Below, piece after piece: positions 44,411 through 53,541 of a DNA stretch of 64,000 nucleotides. The first letter of the stretch is position 1. Each line of letters begins with the position of its first letter. The notes under the pieces were generated by a model. It saw only the letters and a program-made list of their open reading frames with translations. It was not told the DNA's origin and did not search any database. The DNA is from Cytophagales bacterium Alg240-R148 (GTDB taxonomy: Bacteria; Bacteroidota; Bacteroidia; Cytophagales; Cyclobacteriaceae): the NCBI GenBank assembly GCA_900537185.1, contig LS999831.1:1-64000 (forward strand), written 5' to 3'. The translations under genes were made by a program, and so were the position numbers.

Positions 44411-45352
44411 TTATTTAGAAAGTAATTCTTTTATTTTCATATACACATTGGACTCTGCCATTCTTTGTCCTTGCAGCACCATATTTTTTATGGCTAAAGG
44501 GCTGGACATTCCGTGGCCAATCACAACATTGCCGTTAACCCCTAAAATAGGGCTCCCACCAATAGCTTCATAGTTAAATTTACTAAAAAAATCGTCTTTA
44601 AGATTTCGCTCACCAAATATATCGTGAATGGATTCCGCCATTTTCAAGATTACGTTACCCGTAAACCCGTCACACACAATTACATCCGCTTTGTCGTTGA
44701 ATAAATCACGCCCTTCGATGTTGCCTATAAAATTGATGTTTTTGTTGATCTTAAAAAGCTGGTAAGCAGCCTGTGTAAGCAATGTGCCTTTTTTCTCTTC
44801 TTCACCCAAATTCATTAATCCAACTTTAGGCTGGTTAATATTGAGTACATGTTCTGCATAAATTGTGGCAATTTCGCCAAACTGCAACAACACATCCGGT
44901 TTACAATCCGCATTTGCTCCGACATCCATTATCACACCGAAATCACCCGACAGCTTGGGCATAAAACCAGCGATACCCGGTCTTATAACTCCTTCTATTG
45001 CCTTAATTGAAAACATTGCACCAACATGCATTGCACCAGTATTTCCTGCACTGCAAAACGCGTCGACTGCTCCTGTCTTCAACAGCTTAAAACCAACATT
45101 GATACTTGAATCTTGCTTTTGAGAAAAAGCTTTTGTGGGGTGTTCATCCATGCCAATAACTTCTTCGGCATGCATAATTTCTATTTGTGGGGATGTGAAG
45201 TTGTGGGCATCCAATGCTTTTTTCAAAACATCTTCCCTGCCAATCAACACCAATTGATGATCGGCAGGGAATTCTTGGATTGCCAACAATGCTCCTTCTA
45301 TTGTGGATTGGGGGGCGAAATCACCACCCATCGCATCTAAAGCAACCTTCAC
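44411..45352 (-). CDS. plsX: Acyl-ACP:phosphate acyltransferase
   Basis: A 313-residue protein with PlsX hallmarks: [14 protein letters not shown] at the start, [27 protein letters not shown] and [13 protein letters not shown]. PlsX makes acyl-phosphate for PlsY in phospholipid synthesis. It lies between rpmF and fabH, the conserved rpmF-plsX-fabH order seen widely in bacteria. Confidence 0.96.
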   Translation of the reverse strand: MKVALDAMGGDFAPQSTIEGALLAIQEFPADHQLVLIGREDVLKKALDAHNFTSPQIEIMHAEEVIGMDEHPTKAFSQKQDSSINVGFKLLKTGAVDAFCSAGNTGAMHVGAMFSIKAIEGVIRPGIAGFMPKLSGDFGVIMDVGANADCKPDVLLQFGEIATIYAEHVLNINQPKVGLMNLGEEEKKGTLLTQAAYQLFKINKNINFIGNIEGRDLFNDKADVIVCDGFTGNVILKMAESIHDIFGERNLKDDFFSKFNYEAIGGSPILGVNGNVVIGHGMSSPLAIKNMVLQGQRMAESNVYMKIKELLSK

Positions 45353-45365
45353 TTGTCTTAAAAAG

Positions 45366-45557
45366 TTATGCTAAAACTTCCTTTTCCATTACAACTTTAC
45401 CTTTGTAGTACAGTTTACCTTCGTGCCAAAAGGCCCTGTGCGGTAAATGATACTCTCCTGTTGTTGGACAAATCACTAAGTTCTTAGCCTCTGATTTGTA
45501 ATGGGTTCTTCTCTTGTCCCTTCTCGATTTCGAAATTTTTCTCTTTGGATGAGCCAT
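45366..45557 (-). CDS. rpmF: Ribosomal protein bL32
   Basis: A 63-residue basic protein beginning [19 protein letters not shown], the bL32 start (usually MAVPKRK). One Cys ([13 protein letters not shown]) remains of the zinc-ribbon positions, so this is a zinc-independent type. It lies between yceD and plsX in the classic arrangement. Confidence 0.95.
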   Translation of the reverse strand: MAHPKRKISKSRRDKRRTHYKSEAKNLVICPTTGEYHLPHRAFWHEGKLYYKGKVVMEKEVLA

Positions 45558-45578
45558 TGTCTATTACTATTTTAACTC

Positions 45579-46145
45579 TTATTTATTCTTATTTTTAATT
45601 GAAATCAGTTTTTCCCACCGAGGGTCAACCGCTTCGTTTTCTTCATTCTCCTCTAAATCATCTTCTTCTGGCTCCTCGCCTTCCAAAGAACTGTACACCA
45701 ATTCATCTTCTTCTTCCATATCATTTTCAGAATCTGAAAATTTCGGGTGCAACTTTTTCATTGGCACTTCTAACAATATAAACTCATACATATAATGAGC
45801 AATATTGATTATTTGTGCATCTCCTGGTATCACTACCAGTTCTTCGGATTGCTCTTCATACGCCGCGCCATATTTGAACCAGACCTTTCTTTCTGATGCC
45901 ACTTTGTGTTCAAACACATCCAAACTTCTGTCACAAACCAACTCCAAAACCACGTCTATGTTAAAAACCATGGCGATGTGGCTGTCTGTTTTTTCAAGTG
46001 CAACAAGGACTTTCCCCTTGCCTGTATCAATTGGCGTATTTTCAAACATTTCAAAAAAGCCAGCATCCACATCAAACGCATACTCATGCTCTTTATTACT
46101 GAGCTTAAATATATGGATATCGTATGCTTTGTTTGCTTTCATCAA
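45579..46145 (-). CDS. yceD: YceD/DUF177 family protein
   Basis: A 188-residue cytoplasmic protein of the DUF177/YceD family, recognised by position before rpmF and by the pattern LELVCDRSLDVFEHKV, where relatives have a Cys-containing C-x-R-C-L segment. The C-terminal third is highly acidic (EEEDELVYSSLEGEEPEEDDLEEN region). YceD is thought to help 23S rRNA metabolism. Starts are Met1 or Met2. It is the first gene of yceD-rpmF-plsX-fabH-efp-accB-accC. Confidence 0.88.
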   Translation of the reverse strand: MMKANKAYDIHIFKLSNKEHEYAFDVDAGFFEMFENTPIDTGKGKVLVALEKTDSHIAMVFNIDVVLELVCDRSLDVFEHKVASERKVWFKYGAAYEEQSEELVVIPGDAQIINIAHYMYEFILLEVPMKKLHPKFSDSENDMEEEDELVYSSLEGEEPEEDDLEENEENEAVDPRWEKLISIKNKNK

Positions 46146-46169
46146 TGCTCCCGCTAATCAACAAGTGCG

Positions 46170-46177
46170 CAAAGTTA
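46170..46177 (-). promoter_or_regulatory. -7 element of the yceD-rpmF operon
   Basis: The minus strand reads TAACTTTG, matching TAnnTTTG, 24 bases upstream of the yceD ATG. No clear -33 is visible. Confidence 0.55.
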
Positions 46178-46228
46178 CGAAGATAATTTTTATAATAAAA
46201 AGAATGTAAGTTTTTAACTGGGAAAAGA

Positions 46229-46615
46229 TTACAAGTATTTCTCTAAAACCTGCGATTTAACGAATTCTCTGTCTTTTATTTGATAATCCGCCAATAAAAA
46301 GTCAATAACATCTGCATGAAAACCGAGTTTCACAGCAATTTTTTTGCTGAAATTGATTTCTGCATCAAATACTTTTTTGTCGATTAAGATTAATTCAACC
46401 ACGCTCAAGAGGTAGTCCAACCTTTGGTCTGGAGACAAGGCCCCTAAACTTTCAATTGGTTCTGGATTCCGAATCAAAAAACGAACTTCATCTTCCGGGA
46501 AATTGTTTTCTTTGGCAAGCTCAAAAATCATCTCCCTTTCAGCAGACGCAAAGTGCTTGTCAACTTCAGCAAGTTGAATGAGTATATTTAACTGAGTTCT
46601 TGTTATAATATCCAT
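46229..46615 (-). CDS. TerB-like protein
   Basis: A 128-residue all-helical cytoplasmic protein with the TerB-type pattern LIQLAEVDKHFASAEREMIFELAK near the start and LILIDKKVFDAEINFSKKIAVKLG later. TerB-domain proteins bind divalent metal and occur in tellurite-resistance and stress systems, but isolated copies like this are of unknown function. It has its own promoter, whose -7 overlaps the sequence just after pdxA. Confidence 0.78.
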   Translation of the reverse strand: MDIITRTQLNILIQLAEVDKHFASAEREMIFELAKENNFPEDEVRFLIRNPEPIESLGALSPDQRLDYLLSVVELILIDKKVFDAEINFSKKIAVKLGFHADVIDFLLADYQIKDREFVKSQVLEKYL

Positions 46616-46649
46616 ACCTATTTTATCCCAGCCTAGCCATTAGAAGATT

Positions 46650-46680
46650 CAAACATAATCCCTTAATCGTTAGTAACCAA
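46650..46680 (-). promoter_or_regulatory. Promoter of the terB-like gene
   Basis: The minus strand shows TTG (46678-46680), 20 bases, TATGTTTG (46650-46657). The -33 part lies within the last codons of pdxA. Distance from -7 to ATG is 34 bases. Confidence 0.65.
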
Positions 46681-47691
46681 CTGTTCCGTTCTGTTTTTAA
46701 CAATATCTATTGCAAGAAAAACAGCAGAAAGCAATGATTTTTCATTTGCGGTATTCTTGCCTGCTATTGAATATGCCGTCCCATGGTCTGGAGAGGTCCG
46801 TACTGCAGACAACCCTGCGGTGTAATTCACCCCTTCGTCAAAAGCCATAGTTTTAAAAGGAATCAAGCCTTGGTCGTGGTACATGGCCAAAACAGCATCG
46901 TACTTCTTATACTGACCGCTACCAAAAAAACCATCCGAAGGGTATGGCCCAAATATTAATTGCCCTTTGTTTTTAAAGTCTTCTACAACGGGGGCTATTA
47001 TGTCCACTTCTTCTTTGCCCAAGAGCCCATCTTCTCCCGCGTGTGGATTAAGCCCTAGCACAGCCACTTTTGGCTTTTGTATGTCAAAATCCTTTTTTAG
47101 AGTTTTGAATAGGATCTTCAACTTACTCTCTATTTTTTCTTTTGTCAAAGCGACAGGCACGTCTTTTAATGGAATATGTCCGGTAACTGTACCGATCTTT
47201 AAGTCGCCATCCACTAAGAGCATTAAGGAATCTTTGGCTTCAAATTTTTCCGTAAAATATTCTGTGTGCCCAGGAAAACTAAAGTCTTCACTTTGAATCA
47301 GTTTTTTATTAATGGGTGCTGTAACTACAGCGTCCAACCGCCCTAGTTTTAAATCCTCCGACGCTTGCTCTATGGATTTCAAGGCGTAATCGCCTGCTTG
47401 TTTCACTTCTTTACCAACATTGATTTCCACTGCTTCTTCCCAACAATTAACAACATTGATTTTTTTGGTATGGAAGGAGTCTTCTCGGCGCGCCTGGTTG
47501 TAGTTGAAGTCTTCCATCTTAAACAATTTCCTATAAAAAGAGAGTGTTTTGGAAGAACCATATATAACCGGTGTGCAAAAATTTATTATCCGATTATCAT
47601 TTAGAGCTTTCATAATGATTTCTGGACCCACACCGTTGATATCGCCAATGGTTATTCCTATTACCGGTTTGTTATTTTTTTTGTTTGTCAT
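46663..47691 (-). CDS. pdxA: 4-hydroxythreonine-4-phosphate dehydrogenase
   Basis: A 342-residue NAD-dependent enzyme of the DXP-dependent vitamin B6 pathway. It shows IGITIGDINGVGPEII near the start, the zinc-binding SFPGHTEYF region, GLNPHAGEDGLLGKEE and AMYHDQGLIPFK. The start at 47691 (MTNKKNNKPVIG) fits the family; an upstream ATG at 47760 would add 23 residues and lies close below the promoter, so it cannot be excluded. It is divergent from rsmA, a pairing reminiscent of the pdxA-ksgA linkage in enterobacteria. Confidence 0.93.
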   Translation of the reverse strand: MTNKKNNKPVIGITIGDINGVGPEIIMKALNDNRIINFCTPVIYGSSKTLSFYRKLFKMEDFNYNQARREDSFHTKKINVVNCWEEAVEINVGKEVKQAGDYALKSIEQASEDLKLGRLDAVVTAPINKKLIQSEDFSFPGHTEYFTEKFEAKDSLMLLVDGDLKIGTVTGHIPLKDVPVALTKEKIESKLKILFKTLKKDFDIQKPKVAVLGLNPHAGEDGLLGKEEVDIIAPVVEDFKNKGQLIFGPYPSDGFFGSGQYKKYDAVLAMYHDQGLIPFKTMAFDEGVNYTAGLSAVRTSPDHGTAYSIAGKNTANEKSLLSAVFLAIDIVKNRTEQLVTND

Positions 47692-47778
47692 ACCATCAAC
47701 TTTCCTCGGGTGTAAAGATTTTATATTTTTGAACTTCCTTTTTACAACTTCTTTTTGCAAAAAGATAAATTAATGAAA

Positions 47779-47786
47779 CAAAGTTA
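47779..47786 (-). promoter_or_regulatory. -7 element of the pdxA promoter
   Basis: The minus strand reads TAACTTTG, matching TAnnTTTG, upstream of pdxA in the divergent pdxA-rsmA spacer. No good -33. Confidence 0.5.
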
Positions 47787-47812
47787 AATATAACAATCAA
47801 AAAGTTATTTAA

Positions 47813-47820
47813 TAGATTTG
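47813..47820 (+). promoter_or_regulatory. -7 element of the rsmA promoter
   Basis: TAGATTTG matches TAnnTTTG and lies 18 bases before the rsmA ATG. No clear -33. Confidence 0.5.
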
Positions 47821-47838
47821 CAATAAATCAACAATGCA

Positions 47839-48627
47839 ATGCCCATGCGCTATGTCAAACCCAAAAAGAAATTTGGTCAACATTTTTTAACCGATGAAAA
47901 CATCGCCAAAAAAATTGTTGATGCACTAGAAAGTTCCAACGGAGCAGTTTTGGAAATTGGACCGGGAACAGGTGTTTTAACCAAATATATGGTGGAAGAC
48001 GCAACGGACCTGCACCTAATTGATATTGATAAAGAATCAATTGAATTTTTAAAAAAGGAATTCCCGACATTAAAAAACAGGATCATTTTTGCCGATTTCC
48101 TGCAAAAACCAATTAGCGATTACCCAGACCCCATCCGGATTATTGGCAACTTCCCTTACAACATAAGTTCTCAGATATTCTTCCACGTTTTGGACTACAA
48201 AGACCAAGTTCCAGAAATAGTAGGTATGTTGCAAAAAGAAGTGGCGGAGCGATTGGCTTCCCCTCCTGGAAATAAGACCTATGGCATTTTAAGTGTATTG
48301 CTACAGGCTTATTACGACATCGAATACCTTTTTTCGGTTCCTCCGGATGTATTCAACCCTCCACCAAAAGTAAATTCAGGTGTAATTCGCTTAAAAAGGA
48401 ACCAAACCAAAAAGCTAAATTGTGACGAGAAGTTTTTCAAACGGGTAGTAAAACAAGGTTTCCAAAGTCGTAGAAAAACCTTGTGGAACGCTTTAAAACC
48501 TTTAAATTTACCGGAAGCACTAAGAGAAGAAAAAGTTTTCAGCTTAAGAGCTGAACAGTTGTCTGTAAATGACTTTGTAGACCTCACCAATAGAATACAG
48601 GAAAGCAGTGAAAATCATACAATTTGA
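47839..48627 (+). CDS. rsmA: 16S rRNA dimethyladenosine transferase
   Basis: A 262-residue SAM-dependent methyltransferase (KsgA) that dimethylates two adenines near the 3' end of 16S rRNA. It has KKKFGQHFLTDENIA, the SAM motif VLEIGPGTGVLT (about 37-48) and NFPYNISSQI, the catalytic NxPY motif. Start could be Met1 or Met3. It overlaps mgtE by 20 bases. Confidence 0.96.
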   Translation: MPMRYVKPKKKFGQHFLTDENIAKKIVDALESSNGAVLEIGPGTGVLTKYMVEDATDLHLIDIDKESIEFLKKEFPTLKNRIIFADFLQKPISDYPDPIRIIGNFPYNISSQIFFHVLDYKDQVPEIVGMLQKEVAERLASPPGNKTYGILSVLLQAYYDIEYLFSVPPDVFNPPPKVNSGVIRLKRNQTKKLNCDEKFFKRVVKQGFQSRRKTLWNALKPLNLPEALREEKVFSLRAEQLSVNDFVDLTNRIQESSENHTI

Positions 48628-49963
48628 ATTAACCAAAGATTATTTAGAGCGCCTCAAAGAGGCAATCGAATTGGACGACATCGGGTTCATCAAGAATTCT
48701 TTGAAAGAAGTCAATCACGTCGACATTTCGTCTATTTTAGACGAATTGGAAACACCCGATGCCAAATTCATATTAGATTTACTCCCCGTGGAAGTTGGTG
48801 CAGAAATCCTCAACGACCTAGACGATGACATCCAGGAGAAATTCTTAAAGGAATTTAATGTAAAAGAAATTGCTGGTTTTATAGACCAACTCGATTCGGA
48901 TGATGGCGTTGATTTGTTGCATTTACTCCCTTTAAAAGAGCGCGAACAAGTTTTATCCCACATTGCCAACGAAGAAAAGCAAAAGTATTTATTGGACTTA
49001 TTGCGCTACGAAGAAGACTGTGCCGGTGGTTTAATGGCGAAGGAACTGATCAAGGCCAATTTAAACTGGAATGTTGTTCAGTGCATTGAAGAAATCAGAA
49101 GACAAGCGGAGAAAGTAGAAAAAATATATTCCGTATATGTCGTAGACGATGAAGACAAATTATTGGGAAGGGTATCTTTAAAGAAAATCATCCTTTCTAA
49201 CGATACAACGCGCATTGCGGCCATCTACGACGAAGACATTCACTCGGTTCCCACTTTTGTCGACGAAGAAGAGGTAGCGGCCATCATGCAAAAATATGAT
49301 CTGGACGCAATTCCTGTTGTCAACCTCAACAATCGCTTGTTAGGTAGAATCACCATAGATGATATTGTAGATGTAATTACAGAGAATATAGATGAAGAAC
49401 GACAATTGATGGCTGGTATTAGTGCGGATGTAGAGGAAGATGACAGCATTTGGGCCATTTCCAAGGCAAGACTGCCCTGGTTGGTGGTCGGAATTGTGGG
49501 GGGTATGATCAGTGCCCGTTTCATGGGCCTATTTGAATCTGACATCATGGCCATGGCCGCAGTGGCTTTTTTCATTCCTTTGATCCAAGCAACTGGTGGC
49601 AATGTCGGCATTCAATCTTCCTCCATAGTGGTCCAAACACTGGCCAACCGTTCGGCTTTTACCGACCCATTAATGAAACGGCTTGGCAAAGTGCTTATCG
49701 TGGCTATTTTTAACGGGCTGGCCTTAAGTTTATTGGTATACCTTGGTCTATACTTAATGAACCAACCCATGGAATTGGCTGGAATAGTATCCTTTGCACT
49801 TTTTTGTGTGGTCATAGTAGCTTCCTTAATGGGTACTGTAACCCCTTTGCTTTTAGACAAGGCGGGCATCAACCCTGCACTTGCCTCTGGGCCATTTATC
49901 ACCACAACAAATGACATTATTGGCTTGGCCATTTATTTTTTAGTTATTCATTGGCTTTTATAA
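48608..49963 (+). CDS. mgtE: Magnesium transporter MgtE
   Basis: A 451-residue protein with the MgtE layout: cytoplasmic helical N domain (about 1-130), a CBS pair (about 135-255: VYVVDDEDKLLGRVSLKKII and DAIPVVNLNNRLLGRITIDDIVD) sensing Mg2+, then five membrane helices (about 285-450) with the pore region GGNVGIQSSSIVV. It starts with GTG at 48608 inside the end of rsmA, implying translational coupling. The next gene follows after 4 bases. Confidence 0.94.
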   Translation: MKIIQFELTKDYLERLKEAIELDDIGFIKNSLKEVNHVDISSILDELETPDAKFILDLLPVEVGAEILNDLDDDIQEKFLKEFNVKEIAGFIDQLDSDDGVDLLHLLPLKEREQVLSHIANEEKQKYLLDLLRYEEDCAGGLMAKELIKANLNWNVVQCIEEIRRQAEKVEKIYSVYVVDDEDKLLGRVSLKKIILSNDTTRIAAIYDEDIHSVPTFVDEEEVAAIMQKYDLDAIPVVNLNNRLLGRITIDDIVDVITENIDEERQLMAGISADVEEDDSIWAISKARLPWLVVGIVGGMISARFMGLFESDIMAMAAVAFFIPLIQATGGNVGIQSSSIVVQTLANRSAFTDPLMKRLGKVLIVAIFNGLALSLLVYLGLYLMNQPMELAGIVSFALFCVVIVASLMGTVTPLLLDKAGINPALASGPFITTTNDIIGLAIYFLVIHWLL

Positions 49964-49967
49964 TAGT

Positions 49968-50921
49968 ATGAACTGGAGATGTTTAATAATCGACCCGATG
50001 CACGCTTCCATCGTCCAACTTCTTGAAACAGAAGGCATAGAAGTAACCTACCTTCCCAATATTAAAAAAGAAGCGGTTGCAGAAGCACTTAAAGAAAAAG
50101 AGGTTTTAATTCTACGCAGCAAGACAACTGTAGACCAATCTTTGCTCGCCCATGCTGCTCAGTTAAAGTTTGTATTGCGAGCCGGTGCGGGTATTGAAAA
50201 AGTGGATTTAGACTATATAAAATCCAAAGGCATAGAACTTTTAAATGCACCTGAAGGCAATAGAGATGCCCTAGGAGAACATGCAGTTGCACTTTTGCTG
50301 GCAGTACTCAACAATATTATTAAATCCAACCAGGAGGTCAACCAAGGCATTTGGGACCGAGAAGGCAATAGAGGGATCGAATTGATGCGCAAAAAAGTGG
50401 GCTTAATCGGTTACGGGCATATGGGATTTGCTTTCGCCAGCCGAATCAAAGCTTTTGGTTGTAAAATTTTTGCCTACGACAAATATAAAACTGGCTTTTC
50501 CGATGCCTATGTTACGGAAGCAGAACTAAATACTATTTCAGAAGAATGTGACATAGTCAGTTTGCACATTCCTTTAACAGATGAAACAAAAAACTTCATC
50601 AATACAGACTTTATTCGCTCCTTTAAAAAACCATTTTACCTTATCAACACTGCAAGAGGAGAAGTTTTGGACCAACAAGCACTCCTAGAAGGGTTGCAAT
50701 CTGGTAAAATACTGGGGGCCGGCCTCGATGTCTTAAATAATGAAAAATTAAAGACTCATAGCGAAGTCGAAAAAAAACAACTAAATTACCTATCTACCCA
50801 CCCAAATGTGGTCCTCACGCCTCATGTAGGCGGATGGTCTTTTGAATCTTATATTAGAATAAATGAAGTATTAGTAAAAAAACTAAAAAACAAGATCCAG
50901 GAATTGAAAAATATTTCTTAG
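49968..50921 (+). CDS. D-2-hydroxyacid dehydrogenase (SerA-like)
   Basis: A 317-residue NAD-dependent enzyme. It has the dinucleotide motif VGLIGYGHMG (about 143-152), the Arg in NTARGEVLDQQAL, and the catalytic His in LTPHVGGWSFES, all from the D-isomer-specific hydroxyacid dehydrogenase family. It lacks the C-terminal ACT domain of SerA, so phosphoglycerate dehydrogenase is possible but unproven. It begins 4 bases after mgtE. Confidence 0.85.
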   Translation: MNWRCLIIDPMHASIVQLLETEGIEVTYLPNIKKEAVAEALKEKEVLILRSKTTVDQSLLAHAAQLKFVLRAGAGIEKVDLDYIKSKGIELLNAPEGNRDALGEHAVALLLAVLNNIIKSNQEVNQGIWDREGNRGIELMRKKVGLIGYGHMGFAFASRIKAFGCKIFAYDKYKTGFSDAYVTEAELNTISEECDIVSLHIPLTDETKNFINTDFIRSFKKPFYLINTARGEVLDQQALLEGLQSGKILGAGLDVLNNEKLKTHSEVEKKQLNYLSTHPNVVLTPHVGGWSFESYIRINEVLVKKLKNKIQELKNIS

Positions 50922-50959
50922 ATTCAACAAGTTGCACTTAAATAATCTGTTTTTCTTTA

Positions 50960-51802
50960 ATGAAGTTGAAAGTACATATAAAAAGGATAAAAGAGGGGTT
51001 TGATTACATCATTGAACGCCCCATTGTCACTTCTTCAATGGTTTTATTGTTGTTATCCGTGGTTGTCATAGGGCTTAGTATGCCGTTTTACATCGATGAT
51101 TTCAGGGGTTTTATACAGCAAGTATTGGCAGAAGCCCATGGTATGTTATTTGACATTGCCGTGATTGGTATCTTAATCTTCTGGATGAACAGAAGTGGAG
51201 AAAAAAGACAAAGAATCAGGATGTACAAAGATGAAATTGATGATTTCCGCCTTTGGGAATCTGAAGAAGCAGCATTTCGTACGGTGGGTAATATTAAAAG
51301 ACTGAACAGACACGACATACATGAAATTAACTTAGTTAATTGTTATTTAGCCAAAACCAACTTGAACTATGTAAAGCTTACTGGTTCGAATTTAAACTCC
51401 GCTAATCTGTCCAATTCTTTTCTTATTGAATGTAATCTATCCAATACAAGGCTCAACCAAACCAACTTAGAAAACACCAATTTAAATCAAGTCAATTTAT
51501 CTGGTGCATTTGCAAGTGGAGCCAACTTCAATGATGCTTATTTAATTAAAGCCAATCTAGAAAAAGCCTTTCTTATCAAAACCAATTTCAAAAATTCATT
51601 TTTAATGGAAGCCAACTTGCAGGGCTGTTACCTAACTGGAGCTGATTTCGAAAATGCTTCTTTGTACAAAGCAGATTTAAGAGGAGCTTCTGGTTTAACC
51701 ATTGAACAGCTATCCAAAGTAAAAACACTTTATCTTGCAAAAATGGATGATGACATCCTCCAAGAAATCAAAAAAGAGGCACCTGAATTGATTGGTGAGT
51801 AA
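50960..51802 (+). CDS. Membrane-anchored pentapeptide-repeat protein
   Basis: A 280-residue protein. Two hydrophobic segments (about 22-44 and 60-77) are followed by a charged linker (EKRQRIRMYKDEIDDFRLWESEEAAF) and then about 25 pentapeptide repeats of the A(D/N)LxN type from residue 123 to 248 (for example NLVNCYLAKTNL, GANFNDAYLIKANL), which form a right-handed beta-helix. A short helical tail ends the protein. The function is unknown; the layout places a beta-helix on the cytoplasmic face of the membrane. It is 38 bases after the dehydrogenase gene. Confidence 0.85.
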   Translation: MKLKVHIKRIKEGFDYIIERPIVTSSMVLLLLSVVVIGLSMPFYIDDFRGFIQQVLAEAHGMLFDIAVIGILIFWMNRSGEKRQRIRMYKDEIDDFRLWESEEAAFRTVGNIKRLNRHDIHEINLVNCYLAKTNLNYVKLTGSNLNSANLSNSFLIECNLSNTRLNQTNLENTNLNQVNLSGAFASGANFNDAYLIKANLEKAFLIKTNFKNSFLMEANLQGCYLTGADFENASLYKADLRGASGLTIEQLSKVKTLYLAKMDDDILQEIKKEAPELIGE

Positions 51803-51810
51803 AATACTAT

Positions 51811-51841
51811 TTTGAAGTAACTAAATTATCTATTAATTTTG
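51811..51841 (+). promoter_or_regulatory. Promoter of greA
   Basis: TTTG (51811-51814), 19 bases, TAATTTTG (51834-51841): an exact consensus match. It begins 9 bases after the pentapeptide-protein stop and about 80 bases before the greA ATG. Confidence 0.72.
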
Positions 51842-51861
51842 TATAACAATGATATTATCCG

Positions 51862-51900
51862 ATAACGGTTTTTGTAGAAGGACCGTTATTTTATTTTTAT
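51862..51900 (+). terminator. Terminator-like hairpin in the greA leader
   Basis: ATAACGGT (51862-51869) and ACCGTTAT (51882-51889) form an 8-base stem with a 12-base loop, followed by a T-rich tract. It may terminate the upstream operon, but it also lies downstream of the greA promoter, so it is inside the greA leader RNA. Confidence 0.7.
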
Positions 51901-51920
51901 AACCAAATCAAATACGGAAG

Positions 51921-52394
51921 ATGGGACAGGTTAAATACTATACACAAGAAGGATACGATAAATTAAAAAACGAACTTCACGATTTAAAGTCAAGAGGCCG
52001 AAAAGATATAGCCAAGCAAATTGCAGAGGCAAGAGACAAAGGAGATTTAAGTGAAAATGCAGAATACGATGCGGCCAAAGATGCACAAGGGCACCTAGAA
52101 GCTAAAATTGCTCAATTAGAAGGTGTGGTAGGCAATGCGCGCATTATTGATGAATCGTCCATTGATACATCAAAAGTATCCATATTGTCAAAAGTGACTA
52201 TCAAAAACAACCAAAACGGAGCACAATTCACTTACACCTTAGTTTCAGAAGAAGAGGCGGACCTCAAACTTCAGAAAATTTCTTTGTCCTCTCCCATAGG
52301 AAAAGGCCTTTTAGGAAAAAAAGTAGGAGAATCAGCCGAAATCATTACGCCTGGAGGAAAAATGACATTTGAGATCAAAGAAATTTCAATGTAG
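51921..52394 (+). CDS. greA: Transcription elongation factor GreA
   Basis: A 157-residue factor that rescues backtracked RNA polymerase. It has the N-terminal coiled coil with DLSENAEYDAAKDAQGHLE (about 49-67), whose acidic tip (Asp/Glu) enters the polymerase channel, and a C-terminal FKBP-like domain ending with TPGGKMTFEIKEI. It is the first gene of a pair with the HIT protein gene, whose ATG lies 4 bases after the stop. Confidence 0.96.
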   Translation: MGQVKYYTQEGYDKLKNELHDLKSRGRKDIAKQIAEARDKGDLSENAEYDAAKDAQGHLEAKIAQLEGVVGNARIIDESSIDTSKVSILSKVTIKNNQNGAQFTYTLVSEEEADLKLQKISLSSPIGKGLLGKKVGESAEIITPGGKMTFEIKEISM

Positions 52395-52398
52395 GCGG

Positions 52399-52785
52399 AT
52401 GGCTTCGATTTTCACCAAAATAATCAACAGAGAAATTCCTGCCCACATTGTTGCAGAAGATGAAAAGCACATCGCATTTTTAGACATCAATCCTTTGGTT
52501 AAAGGCCACACGTTGGTGGTACCGAAGCAGGAAGTTGATTATGTATTTGACTTAGAAAATGATGCGCTAGCTGATTTAATGCTGTTTTCAAAAAAAGTAG
52601 CAGCACAAATTGAGTCTAAAATAAATTGTGAAAGAATAGCGGTTTCTGTGATTGGAATTGAAGTACCCCATTGTCACTTGCATTTAATACCACTAAATAC
52701 AATGGACGATGTAAATTTCAGTCGACCTAAGCTTCAATTATCCCAAGAGGAGCTTCAAAGTATTGCCAACAAAATTAATGGGTAG
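52399..52785 (+). CDS. HIT family nucleotide-binding protein
   Basis: A 128-residue Hint-type HIT hydrolase. It starts MASIFTKIINREIPAHIVAED at 52399 and carries the triad HCHLHLIPL (HxHxHxx) near residue 100. HIT proteins hydrolyse AMP-linked substrates such as AMP-lysine or phosphoramidates. The C-terminal half is typical in length. It follows greA by 4 bases. Confidence 0.93.
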   Translation: MASIFTKIINREIPAHIVAEDEKHIAFLDINPLVKGHTLVVPKQEVDYVFDLENDALADLMLFSKKVAAQIESKINCERIAVSVIGIEVPHCHLHLIPLNTMDDVNFSRPKLQLSQEELQSIANKING

Positions 52786-52821
52786 TAATAAAATAGGCAT
52801 GCACATGGTAGAAGGCTTGGT

Positions 52822-53541
52822 TTATTTGTGTTCTTTTACCAATATTCCTTCTTGGTACCTGAAAAATTCAGGGGAAACACTTTTGCGCGTATCCAGATAA
52901 TCTTTGTAATCGCCTTCAAATTGCATTCTTTTTTGCACTACTGATTCAAAATTGTTTTGCAATCCAATAAGCAACTCACAAATTTCTCTTATCCCATTAC
53001 TCTGCCCGTCTACAGAAGCCTGGTAATCTACTAGTTCCTGTTGCTGCACATAACTATTGAATAAGGGTGCATTTTTTCTAGGTAAAAAACATCGCAGCCC
53101 TACGCTTTTGGCGGTATTTAAGTCTAAGATATCATCAAAAAAGAATGCTACTTCTTTTTCCTCTACCCCATTTTTATAACAAAAATCTTGCAGTGCCGTT
53201 CTTTTATCAGGCACTTTATAATACACTTGATTAAAGGATTCTCTTTTAGAAAAACCAAAAGACGAGGTGTTGTTTTCTCCGGTTATTACTGCAAATGGCG
53301 GTATATTTTTGCCATTGTTTAACCACATACTAAATCGAAGCATGTTCAACCCCATGGAGTCCGATTCACTAAAATCGCTCCCTAAATCCGAAGCTATTTT
53401 CCTACCTCCATTGAATACACCATCCCAATCAAAAATAAATGCTTTGATGCCTTCCAATTTTTTTTGTAAAACAGAAAGAGGAGTATTAAATACTCCTCCC
53501 ATCTCCTCATATATTGAATATATTTCTTGTGCCGTTGGCAT
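52822..53541 (-). CDS. KdsC-like HAD phosphatase
   Basis: A 239-residue HAD hydrolase with the catalytic FDWDG (Asp38, Asp40), GGRKIASDLGSDFSESDSMGLNMLRFS, a Thr/Ser motif VITGENN and the acidic FFFDDILD. It resembles the KdsC type with no large cap, and it is the last gene of kdsA-aldolase/CBS-HAD, each sharing one base (TAATG) at the junctions. The best assignment is Kdo-8-phosphate phosphatase. The C terminus is longer than in KdsC (about 170-239), so substrate identity is inferred from context. Confidence 0.82.
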   Translation of the reverse strand: MPTAQEIYSIYEEMGGVFNTPLSVLQKKLEGIKAFIFDWDGVFNGGRKIASDLGSDFSESDSMGLNMLRFSMWLNNGKNIPPFAVITGENNTSSFGFSKRESFNQVYYKVPDKRTALQDFCYKNGVEEKEVAFFFDDILDLNTAKSVGLRCFLPRKNAPLFNSYVQQQELVDYQASVDGQSNGIREICELLIGLQNNFESVVQKRMQFEGDYKDYLDTRKSVSPEFFRYQEGILVKEHK

